Part shown: positions 21,590 through 28,329 of the stretch, piece by piece
Layout of the letters: each line of letters opens with the position of its first letter
Position numbering within the stretch: position 1 is the stretch's first letter
Origin: Aquincola tertiaricarbonis
GTDB taxonomy: Bacteria > Pseudomonadota > Gammaproteobacteria > Burkholderiales > Burkholderiaceae_C
Direction: 5' to 3'
Assembly: GCF_000969605.1 (NCBI RefSeq)
Contig: NZ_JZUE01000023.1
Location: 31,852-95,851, forward strand
Length of the DNA stretch: 64,000 bases
Program-made: the position numbers and the translations under genes
The notes under the pieces: generated by a model
The model's database searches: none
The model's input: the letters and a program-made list of their open reading frames with translations, nothing else
Told to the model about the DNA's origin: nothing

Positions 21590-22108
21590 TCAGCAGCGCG
21601 GCAGGCCGGGCAGTTCGGCGCCCTGGCCGCAGGCGCGGGCGCGGCCCGAGGGCGCCAGCCGCACCTCGGCGCTGCGGCTGCCCAGGGCCAGTTCGGCCAC
21701 CAGGCCGGGCTCGGCGCGGCCCAGGCGGCCATCGAACACCGCCTCGTGGCTGCCGGTGAGCTGCACCTGCACATGGGCGCTGCCATCGATGCGGCGCAGC
21801 GCGCAGGCCGGCGCCGGCGAGGCGGCGGCGCGGCAGTCGCAGCCGGGCTCATGGCTGACCGCGTAGCACCATTGGGGACCGCCCTGCACGTTGACGTACA
21901 TCGCGCGGCCGGCCAGCACCGCATCGAAGCGGGCCTGCTGCAGCTCCAGCGCCAGCTGCTCGGTGGCGCCGGCCAGGCGCTGGCGGGCGCTGAAGTCGGT
22001 GTAGGAGGGCAGGCCCACGGCCATGAACACCGCCACGATCGCGGCCACCACCAGCAGCTCGATGAGCGTGAGGCCGTCCTGCCGCAGGCGGCGCAGGGCC
22101 GTGGGCAT
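21590..22108 (-). CDS. GspH/FimT-type pseudopilin
   Basis: 172 residues from the ATG at 22106-22108. The N-terminus is a textbook type IV prepilin leader: basic MPTALRRLRQDG, cleavage after the Gly, Glu at +5 in LTLIELLVVAAIVAVF, then a hydrophobic helix. The body contains paired cysteines (CYAVSHEPGCDC) likely to form disulfides and matches the GspH/FimT group of minor pseudopilins. These prime or tip a type IV pilus or type II secretion pseudopilus. It stands 5 bases after ycgR in a flagellar transcript with no other pilus genes nearby, which is odd. Confidence 0.82.
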   Translation of the reverse strand: MPTALRRLRQDGLTLIELLVVAAIVAVFMAVGLPSYTDFSARQRLAGATEQLALELQQARFDAVLAGRAMYVNVQGGPQWCYAVSHEPGCDCRAAASPAPACALRRIDGSAHVQVQLTGSHEAVFDGRLGRAEPGLVAELALGSRSAEVRLAPSGRARACGQGAELPGLPRC

Positions 22109-22113
22109 GGCCG

Positions 22114-22872
22114 TCAGTCCAGCGCCAGCAGGCGGCGGCGCTTCTGGGTCTGGTCGATGTAGCGCTGCAGCGCGCGCTGCGCCTCGCCGTCCAGCCCGGT
22201 GATCGAGCAGCCCAGGCGCAGCCCGCCGCTCTGCGGATTCAGCGAAGTGACGTGGTGTAGCTGCAGCGTGGCCTCGAAACGCGTGTGGGCATCCAGCTCG
22301 ATGCGCGCGCCCTGCAGCCGCACGCCCGGGGGCAGTGGCGGCACGTCGTCGGGCAGGAAGATGGCGCAGCCGGTGAGGCTGACGTCCAGCACCCGCAGCG
22401 ACAGCTGCATGTCCGGCAGGCTGGGGTGGCGCAGGTAGGCGGCCGGCGTGTTGCGGGCCACCGGCCGCACGCGGAAGCTGCTGCGGCGCTGGAAGCGGAA
22501 CAGCTCCGCCGGGATCTGCGCCTGCAGCGCGCTGGCGCGGTGACCGTGCACCAGCAGCAGCTGCTGCAGGTCGAACTGCAGCTTGACGTTGTCCAGGTAG
22601 CCCACCACCGTGGCCTCGCCGGCATCCACCAGGGCCTGCAGCTGCGGGTCGGTGGCATCGGCGCTGAAGCTGATCTTGCGCTGCGCCGCATCCACCGTCC
22701 ACACGGTGGTGGTGTAGGCGCTGCCATCGGGCGCGCTCAGGTGCACGGTGGCGCCTTCGTCCAGCAGCTCGCGCAGCAGGGCGGCCACTTCCTCGGGCGA
22801 GCCGACGCGGAAGTTGTCGCGCTCGTCGCCGGACAGGGCATCGAGCGGTGCGGGCTGGGTGATCTCGGACAT
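22114..22872 (-). CDS. ycgR: YcgR-type flagellar brake protein (PilZ domain)
   Basis: 252 residues with an N-terminal YcgR domain (FRVGSPEEVAALLRELLDEG) and a C-terminal PilZ domain. Cyclic-di-GMP ligands are visible as the arginine motif FQRRSSFRVR (about 140) and the DVSLTGCAIFL motif (about 175). When bound to c-di-GMP, YcgR contacts the motor and slows rotation. It lies 22 bases downstream of fliT and 5 bases upstream of the pseudopilin gene, so it should share the FliA-dependent promoter ahead of fliS. Confidence 0.92.
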   Translation of the reverse strand: MSEITQPAPLDALSGDERDNFRVGSPEEVAALLRELLDEGATVHLSAPDGSAYTTTVWTVDAAQRKISFSADATDPQLQALVDAGEATVVGYLDNVKLQFDLQQLLLVHGHRASALQAQIPAELFRFQRRSSFRVRPVARNTPAAYLRHPSLPDMQLSLRVLDVSLTGCAIFLPDDVPPLPPGVRLQGARIELDAHTRFEATLQLHHVTSLNPQSGGLRLGCSITGLDGEAQRALQRYIDQTQKRRRLLALD

Positions 22873-22894
22873 GGCGGTGGCGCGGCTGGCGGGC

Positions 22895-23236
22895 TCAGTG
22901 CAGGGTCTGCGACTGTCCGGACATCAGGTTGTCCAGGTCCTCGATCCACGGCTCGGCCAGCACGCGGATCTCGGCGTCGTTGACCAGGATGCGCTGCATG
23001 ATGCGGGTCTTGAGCTGCATCGATTCGGGCGGCAGCTTCTCGCTGCGGGCCGCATGCTTGAGCTGCGAGATCAGCAGCACGCAGGCGCCTTCGAGCTTGA
23101 GCACCTGGTCCCAGTTGCCCGCCCGCGCAGCCTCGAGCATGTCGGCGCTGGCGCGCTCGATGGCTTCGTAGTAGGCGAGCAGCTTGTCATTCATGGTCAT
23201 TCCGGCGTACGGCCGATCGCAGAAATTGGGAGTCAT
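22895..23236 (-). CDS. fliT: FliT-like flagellar chaperone
   Basis: Up to 113 residues. The ATG at 23236 overlaps the fliS stop (ATGA), favouring translational coupling; internal ATGs at 23200 and 23194 would start nearer the conserved region NDKLLAYYEAIERASADML. The protein is small and helical (KTRIMQRILVNDAEIRVLAEPWIEDL). FliT chaperones the filament cap FliD and, in enterobacteria, restrains FlhDC. Identity rests on position between fliS and ycgR and on the helical pattern, since FliT sequences diverge quickly. Confidence 0.78.
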   Translation of the reverse strand: MTPNFCDRPYAGMTMNDKLLAYYEAIERASADMLEAARAGNWDQVLKLEGACVLLISQLKHAARSEKLPPESMQLKTRIMQRILVNDAEIRVLAEPWIEDLDNLMSGQSQTLH

Positions 23237-23676
23237 CGTCCAGACGTGGCCGCGTTGGAAGCCTGCGGTGCGATCGACGCCCAGGCGTCACGCAGAGGTT
23301 CGATCAGGCGGCGGCATTCTTCGAGCGCCTGTTCATCGTTGCGCAGGTTCGCCTGCGTCAGCCGCAGCGTGACGTAGGCGTAGAGGTCGTTGAGGTCGGA
23401 GGCCAGCGCACCGCCGGCTTCCAGGTTGAGCGAGCCTTTCAGGCCTTCGTCCACGATGCGGGCGGCGCGGCTGATCTCGCGCCCCTTGCGCTCGATGTCG
23501 CCGCCCTGCATGGCACCGCGGGCCTGGTCCACGGCGTCCATGAAACCGTCGAACAGCATGGCCACGAGGCGATGCGGATCGGCCACCTCGACGCTCGTGT
23601 TCACGCCCACCTTGCGGTACATGTTGGCGACGGAATGCGAGTGGCCGAAGGGCGAAGCGGCGTGCGGTGCGTACAT
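23233..23676 (-). CDS. fliS: Flagellin export chaperone
   Basis: 147 residues. The FliS signature runs from YRKVGVNTSVEVADPHRLVAMLFDG through LNLEAGGALASDLNDLYAYVTLRL (split over the central helices). FliS binds the C-terminus of flagellin and keeps it unfolded until export through the flagellar pore. It is the first gene of a unit with fliT, ycgR and the pseudopilin, and is preceded by a strong FliA-type promoter at 23710-23737. The ribosome site is poor. Confidence 0.93.
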   Translation of the reverse strand: MYAPHAASPFGHSHSVANMYRKVGVNTSVEVADPHRLVAMLFDGFMDAVDQARGAMQGGDIERKGREISRAARIVDEGLKGSLNLEAGGALASDLNDLYAYVTLRLTQANLRNDEQALEECRRLIEPLRDAWASIAPQASNAATSGR

Positions 23677-23709
23677 GATGGCTTGGACGTTGGCTGCTGC
23701 GATGCCCTG

Positions 23710-23737
23710 TTATCGGCGTTGCAAAGCGGTGACTTGA
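23710..23737 (-). promoter_or_regulatory. Sigma-28 (FliA) promoter of fliS
   Basis: On the minus strand the -35 element TCAAGT (complement 23732-23737) is separated by 15 bases from CCGATAA (23710-23716). With the preceding base this gives GCCGATAA, a perfect match to the known sigma-28 -10 box. The start of transcription would lie about 30 bases before the fliS ATG. Three other sites in this window share the same form. Confidence 0.85.
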
Positions 23738-23785
23738 ACCGTGGCCGGGGCGGAAATCACCTGCTCTTCGCACCTTGCAAGGGCT

Positions 23786-25222
23786 TCAGGCGTCCTTGTT
23801 CCAGGCCGCGATCTGCTGCGTGATGTAGTTGTTCAGCGAGGTCAGGCTGGCCATCTTGGTGTCCAGCGCGCTGTACTGCGCCCGCAGCCGGCGCTCGGTG
23901 TCTTCCAGGCGCGCCTCGGCCTTGTCCTGCTCGCTCTGGTTGCGGGCCAGGCTCTTGTTCAGGCCTTCGGTGCGGCTGGTCAATGCGCCTTCGATGCTGA
24001 GCACCGAGTCGCTGAACTTGCGCAGCTGCGTGGCGATGCCGCTGCGGCTGTTGTTGGCCAGGTCGGTGGTGGTGAACAGCTTGCGCACCTCCGGCAGGTT
24101 GGCGGCCAGGGCCTTGCTGAACTGGGTGTCGTCCACTGCCAGCGTGCCGTCGGACTGCAGCGAGATGCCCACCGACGACAGCGTCTGGTAGACCGAGGAG
24201 GCCGGCGAGGAGCCGCCCACCAGGTTGCGCAGCTGGCGCTGCAGCGTCACCGCCGTGCTGTCGCCCTGCAGGTTGCCGGCGGTCTTGGTGGCGTCGTCGT
24301 AGCGCGTCTCCGTGGACAGCAGCTTGCTCAGCTCGTTGTAGGCGGTGGTGAAGTCGGTTACCGCCTTCTTGATGCGCTCGGCATCGGCGCTCACGCTGAT
24401 GCTCACCGGCGCGCTGGTCACCGCGCCCAGGGTCAGGCTCACGCCTTCCACCACGTTGGCCAGCGTGTTGCTGGCCGAGGTGACGGGCAGGCCGTTGATG
24501 GTGGCCTCGGCATTGGCGCCGCTCTGGCGCAGCGTGGTGGAGGTGGGCGCGTTGGGCGGATCGAAGGCCAGCGCCGACAGGCCGTTGGCATCGGTGTCGC
24601 TGCCGTCGTTGTCGGTGGTGGTGATGCGAAAGCCGTTGGGCTCGCCGGTCTCGCGCGAATTGATCACCAGCCGCGCGCCGCTGGCGTCGTTCAGGATGGA
24701 GGCATTGACGCCGCTGCCCAGCGCATTGATCTTGTCGCGCAGCGTGGTCAGGGTGTCGGCGCCGGTCACTTCCACGCTCAGCGACTTGGCGCCGGCGGTG
24801 GGGCTGAAGCTGGTGTTGCCGGTGTTCCAGCTGCCCAGCTCGATCTTCATGGTGCCGCCGCCCACGAAGGAGGTGGCGGCCGCGAAGGACTTGCTGCTCA
24901 CCGACTGCGCAGTGGCCAGCTTCTGCACCGCCACCGCATAGTTGCCGGCGCTGGCGCCGGTGGTGGTGGTCACGCCCACGGTGCTGGCGCTGGTGGAGCT
25001 GCCGGACATCGCGTTCCAGGTGCCCAGGCCGGCCAGCGCCACCGAGGCGCTGCGGAAGGCCTCCATCTTGGAGGTGAGCGAGCCGAAGGCCGAGATCTTC
25101 GCGTCGATGCCTTCGGCGCGCGTCTCCAGAAGCTCCAGCGGCTTCTTCTCGATCTTCATCAGCCCGCTGATGATTTCTTCGACTTCCAGCCCGCTGCCGA
25201 TGCCGATGGAGGTGACCGCCAT
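23786..25222 (-). CDS. fliD: Flagellar filament cap protein
   Basis: 478 residues. The N-terminus MAVTSIGIGSGLEVEEIISGLMKIEKKPLELL (read in two parts) is typical of FliD, as is the C-terminal coiled coil LTSRTEGLNKSLARNQSEQDKAEARLEDTERRL and the ending YSALDTKMASLTSLNNYITQQ. FliD caps the growing filament and helps flagellin fold into place. It lies between fliS and the first flagellin on the same strand. No FliA box is visible directly ahead of it, so it may be read through from the flagellin gene past the hairpins at 25246-25327. Confidence 0.94.
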   Translation of the reverse strand: MAVTSIGIGSGLEVEEIISGLMKIEKKPLELLETRAEGIDAKISAFGSLTSKMEAFRSASVALAGLGTWNAMSGSSTSASTVGVTTTTGASAGNYAVAVQKLATAQSVSSKSFAAATSFVGGGTMKIELGSWNTGNTSFSPTAGAKSLSVEVTGADTLTTLRDKINALGSGVNASILNDASGARLVINSRETGEPNGFRITTTDNDGSDTDANGLSALAFDPPNAPTSTTLRQSGANAEATINGLPVTSASNTLANVVEGVSLTLGAVTSAPVSISVSADAERIKKAVTDFTTAYNELSKLLSTETRYDDATKTAGNLQGDSTAVTLQRQLRNLVGGSSPASSVYQTLSSVGISLQSDGTLAVDDTQFSKALAANLPEVRKLFTTTDLANNSRSGIATQLRKFSDSVLSIEGALTSRTEGLNKSLARNQSEQDKAEARLEDTERRLRAQYSALDTKMASLTSLNNYITQQIAAWNKDA

Positions 25223-25245
25223 GATGCCGTTCCCTTGTCAAATGC

Positions 25246-25327
25246 GTGCCCGCAAGGGCACAGGGCCGGCGCCTTGGCCGGCCTTCTGCTCTTCGGTCAT
25301 CCCCGCGCGGACTTGAAGCCGGGGATG
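25246..25327 (-). terminator. Hairpin cluster behind the first flagellin gene
   Basis: Three inverted repeats follow each other between the flagellin stop and fliD: CATCCCCG/CGGGGATG (25298-25327), AGGGCCGGC/GCCGGCCTT (25263-25285, one mismatch) and GTGCCC-GCAA-GGGCAC (25246-25261, a GNRA-type loop). None has a clear T-run. They could attenuate transcription so that far more flagellin than cap mRNA is made, or protect the flagellin mRNA end. Confidence 0.45.
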
Positions 25328-25337
25328 TGACAGGGCG

Positions 25338-26537
25338 TCAGCCTTGCAGCAGCTGCATCACCTGCTGCGGCAGCTGGTTGGCCTGGGCCACCATCGCGGT
25401 GCCGGCCTGCTGCAGGATCTGCGACTTCGACAGGTTGGCCGTCTCGGCCGCGAAGTCCGCGTCCATGATGCGGCCGCGGGCGGCGGAGGTGTTCTCCGAC
25501 TGCGTCTGGATGTTGGACACGGCGCTCTCGAAGCGGCTCTGCACCGCGCCCAGCGTGGCGCGCGCGCCGTTGATCTGCACCAGCGCGTCGTCGATCTGCT
25601 TCATCGCCAGCCAGGCGTCTTCCGGCGTCTCGATGGTCAGGTCGTCGATGCCGGCCGACGAGGTGCCGGCACCGGCGGTGATGCTGCCGCCGGAGATGCC
25701 GGTGGTGGCGGCGCTGAAGCCGGTCAGGCTGATGGCCACCGCGCTGCCCGCGGTGTCCAGCTTGTCCGAGCGCAGCTCCACGTCGAAGATGCCGGCGGAC
25801 GATTGCTTCAGGAATGCGGTCAGGCCGGTGTCGGCCGTCAGGCGGTTGATGGCTTCCACCACCTGGCCCAGGCGTTCCTCGCCGGTGCGGGCGACGGCCA
25901 GGTCGTTGAGCGAGAAGTTCACGCCGCTGACGGTGATGGCCAGCGAGCCGTCGGTCACGGCCGACAGCGTGGTGATGCCGCCGGCGGACACGCCCACCTG
26001 GCTGGTTTCGCCATACACCACCTTCGACAGGCCGGTGGCCGACGCATTGGTCAGCGCGGCCACGGTGATGACCTCGCCCGAATTGGCGCCCACCTGGAAG
26101 GTGGCGGCGGAGAAGCTGCCGTCCAGCAGCTTGGTGCCGTTGAAGCCGGTCTGCTTGGCCACGCGGTCGATTTCATCGCGCAGCTGCGACACCTCGGCCT
26201 GCAGCGCGGTGCGGTCCTTCGTGCTGTTGGTGGCGTTGGACGACTGCACCGCCAGCTCACGCATGCGTTGCAGCATGTCGCCGATCTTGCCCAGCGCGCC
26301 TTCCGCGGTCTGCGCCAGCGAGATGCCGTCGTTCGCATTGCGGGCGGCCACGTTGAGGCCCCGCACCTGCGTGTTCATGCGCTCGGCGATGGCCAGTCCG
26401 GCGGCATCGTCCTTGGCGCTGTTGACCCGGATGCCCGACGACAGCCGTTGCATCGAGGTCATGAGGCTGCTTTGCGAAGCGTTGAGGTTTCGCTGTGCGT
26501 TCAGCGACGCGATGTTGGTGTTGATGGTCTGCGGCAT
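25338..26537 (-). CDS. fliC: Flagellin (copy 1)
   Basis: 399 residues from the ATG at 26535-26537, with the ribosome site TTGGAGAG just ahead; an open frame to 26633 adds no flagellin-like sequence. The conserved D0/D1 ends are [17 protein letters not shown] at the start and [20 protein letters not shown] at the end, flanking a shorter variable middle. It is the structural subunit of the filament, exported unfolded with FliS. It closely parallels the second flagellin at 26756-27952, from which it differs mostly in the central region. Unlike that copy it lacks a recognisable FliA box in the 218 bases upstream. Confidence 0.95.
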   Translation of the reverse strand: MPQTINTNIASLNAQRNLNASQSSLMTSMQRLSSGIRVNSAKDDAAGLAIAERMNTQVRGLNVAARNANDGISLAQTAEGALGKIGDMLQRMRELAVQSSNATNSTKDRTALQAEVSQLRDEIDRVAKQTGFNGTKLLDGSFSAATFQVGANSGEVITVAALTNASATGLSKVVYGETSQVGVSAGGITTLSAVTDGSLAITVSGVNFSLNDLAVARTGEERLGQVVEAINRLTADTGLTAFLKQSSAGIFDVELRSDKLDTAGSAVAISLTGFSAATTGISGGSITAGAGTSSAGIDDLTIETPEDAWLAMKQIDDALVQINGARATLGAVQSRFESAVSNIQTQSENTSAARGRIMDADFAAETANLSKSQILQQAGTAMVAQANQLPQQVMQLLQG

Positions 26538-26676
26538 CAGGCTCTCCAAGTAGGCCCAGGGATGGGATGCCGGCTTGACTGCCGCGATTCCCCGTGGGAC
26601 GTGCCCATTGTTCAACCGCGGCCGGTGTGACAAACGGACGAAGAGCGCTGCAAACGGGGTTCAGTTTCCAAATGAG

Positions 26677-26710
26677 CAGCGCCCCGCGCGGCGAGGCCGG
26701 CGGGGCGCTG
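26677..26710 (-). terminator. Terminator hairpin behind the second flagellin gene
   Basis: A perfect 11-bp inverted repeat, CAGCGCCCCGC / GCGGGGCGCTG (26677-26687 and 26700-26710), with a 12-base loop lies 46 bases past the stop. On the minus strand it is followed by CTCATTTGG, a weak T-tract. It probably separates the two flagellin transcripts. Confidence 0.6.
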
Positions 26711-26755
26711 TGGGGGCGTGGCGAGGCGGCGCGGCGGCCGCCTGCGGGCTTTGGA

Positions 26756-27952
26756 TCAGCCCAGGAGCTGCAGCACCTGCTGCGGCAGCTGGTTGGCCTG
26801 GGCGACCATCGCGGTGCCGGCCTGCTGCAGGATCTGCGCCTTCGACAGGTTGGCGGTTTCCGAGGCGAAGTCGGCGTCCACGATGCGGCCGCGGGCAGCC
26901 GAGGTGTTCTCCGCCTGCGTCTGGATGTTGGACACGGCGTTCTCGAACCGGCTCTGCACCGCACCCAGCGAGGCACGGGTGCTGTTGACCTGCACCAGCG
27001 CGTCGTCGATCTGCTTCATCGCCAGCCAGGCGTCTTCGGCGGTCTCGATGGACAGCTCGTCGATGCCGGCGGCCGAGGTGCCGGCGCCCGAGGTGATGGT
27101 GCCGGTGGTCAGGCCGGTGCCCGTGGTGGTGAAGCCGGTCAGGGCCACCGACACGGCCGAGCCGTCCGACAGCGTCTGCTCCGAGCGCAGCTTGACCGCG
27201 AAGGTGCCGCCGGCTTCCTTCTCCAGGAAGGCGGTGACGCCGGTGTCCGAGGTCAGGCGGTTGATCGCTTCCACCACCTGGCCCAGGCGCTCTTCGCCGG
27301 TGCGGGCGGTCGACAGGTCGCCGATCGAGTAGTTCACGCCGCTCACGGTCACGGCCATCGTGCCGCCGGTGACTTCGGTCAGCGTGGTGATGGAGCCGGC
27401 CGAGATGCCGGTCTGGCTGGTGGCGCCGTACACCACCTTCGACAGGCCGTCGGCCGAGGCGTCGGTCATCGCGGCGATGGTGATCACTTCACCCGAATTG
27501 GCACCCACCTGGAAGGAGCCGGCGGCGAACGAGCCGTCCAGCAGCTTCTTGCCGTTGAAGCTGGTGTTCTTGGCGACGCGGTCGATTTCATCGCGCAGCT
27601 GCACCACTTCGGCCTGCAGCGCCTTGCGGTCGGTGCTGCTGTTGGTGGCGTTGGCCGACTGCACGGCCAGTTCACGCATGCGCTGCAGCATGTCGCCCAC
27701 CTTGCCCAGCGCGCCTTCAGCGGTCTGTGCCAGGGAGATGCCGTCGTTGGCATTGCGGGCGGCGACGCTCAGGCCGCGGGTCTGGGCGCTCATGCGTTCG
27801 GCGATGGCCAGGCCGGCGGCATCGTCCTTGGCGGAATTCACCCGGACACCCGAGGACAGGCGCTGCATCGAGGTGGCAAGGCTGCCTTGCGATGCGTTCA
27901 GGTTGCGCTGAGCCGTCATCGAGGCGACGTTGGTATTGATGGTCATGGCCAT
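26756..27952 (-). CDS. fliC: Flagellin (copy 2)
   Basis: 398 residues beginning MAMTINTNVASMTAQRNLN; the ATG at 27952 follows AGGAGTG by about 8 bases. The ends are the conserved flagellin D0/D1 helices ([14 protein letters not shown] [17 protein letters not shown]; ending [14 protein letters not shown]), with a central domain of alternating Thr/Ser-rich strands. It is very similar to copy 1 throughout the conserved ends. It has its own sigma-28 promoter about 240 bases upstream and a long structured leader. Having two tandem flagellin genes with different promoters suggests they are made at different times or levels. Confidence 0.95.
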   Translation of the reverse strand: MAMTINTNVASMTAQRNLNASQGSLATSMQRLSSGVRVNSAKDDAAGLAIAERMSAQTRGLSVAARNANDGISLAQTAEGALGKVGDMLQRMRELAVQSANATNSSTDRKALQAEVVQLRDEIDRVAKNTSFNGKKLLDGSFAAGSFQVGANSGEVITIAAMTDASADGLSKVVYGATSQTGISAGSITTLTEVTGGTMAVTVSGVNYSIGDLSTARTGEERLGQVVEAINRLTSDTGVTAFLEKEAGGTFAVKLRSEQTLSDGSAVSVALTGFTTTGTGLTTGTITSGAGTSAAGIDELSIETAEDAWLAMKQIDDALVQVNSTRASLGAVQSRFENAVSNIQTQAENTSAARGRIVDADFASETANLSKAQILQQAGTAMVAQANQLPQQVLQLLG

Positions 27953-28104
27953 GGGGACACACTCCTAATGATGATGAGATCCCGGCGCGGGCGCCGGATT
28001 TGCCTCGTCTGGCGGAGGAGACCTCCATCAGCCGTGCCGGCTGCCTGCCGATATCCAACAACCCTTTGCTGGACAGCGGCCGAAGGCCAGGCGGTGCCCG
28101 CCAC

Positions 28105-28146
28105 ACCCTCCCGATCGGCTGTTCCTTCTAGCCGGCCCGGGAGGGT
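28105..28146 (-). promoter_or_regulatory. Long hairpin in the flagellin copy 2 leader
   Basis: The outer stem is a perfect 9-bp ACCCTCCCG / CGGGAGGGT. After a small internal loop (AT / GCC) an inner 5-bp stem CGGCT / AGCCG closes a 9-base loop. It falls about 40-80 bases after the expected transcription start and well before the ribosome site. It could stabilise the mRNA or be bound by an RNA regulator; function is inference. Confidence 0.5.
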
Positions 28147-28188
28147 CTTCCGGGGCTTCAACACCGTTGTGCAGCGTTGATGGAAGCC

Positions 28189-28216
28189 TTATCGGAAGCC
28201 GTTTCTCCCGACTTGA
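28189..28216 (-). promoter_or_regulatory. Sigma-28 (FliA) promoter of flagellin copy 2
   Basis: On the minus strand TCAAGT (complement 28211-28216) is followed after 15 bases by CCGATAA (28189-28195). It differs from the full GCCGATAA box at only one base (T for G). Transcription should begin near 28182, giving a leader of about 230 bases before the flagellin ATG. Confidence 0.82.
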
Positions 28217-28329
28217 GCCCTGTTGCCACAAACATGTGTAAATGACCTGCAAGCGCGGGGCTGTTCGTGGTATTGCGGATTTGCCAGGCGCCTAGATTCC
28301 CGGCACCCGCTTTTCACAGGTGCCTTTTC

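Larger units (their letters stand above)
27953..28329. other. Divergent flagellin / glycosyltransferase control region
   Basis: This 377-base stretch has no convincing gene. It holds the sigma-28 promoter of flagellin copy 2 (28189-28216), a leader of about 230 bases for that gene, and a long hairpin (28105-28146). A short frame on the minus strand (27943-28164) has no sign of coding. On the plus strand, ahead of the glycosyltransferase, I see only a weak TTGAGC/TGTAAA pair and no FliA box. Confidence 0.6.

Noticed and set aside
25338..27952. The duplicated flagellin region as a mobile or repeat element
   Set aside because: No terminal repeats or transposase. It is a tandem pair of paralogous genes with separate control.
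27943..28164. 73-codon frame in the flagellin 2 leader
   Set aside because: Basic, low-complexity translation, overlaps the flagellin start and the hairpin, no good ribosome site.
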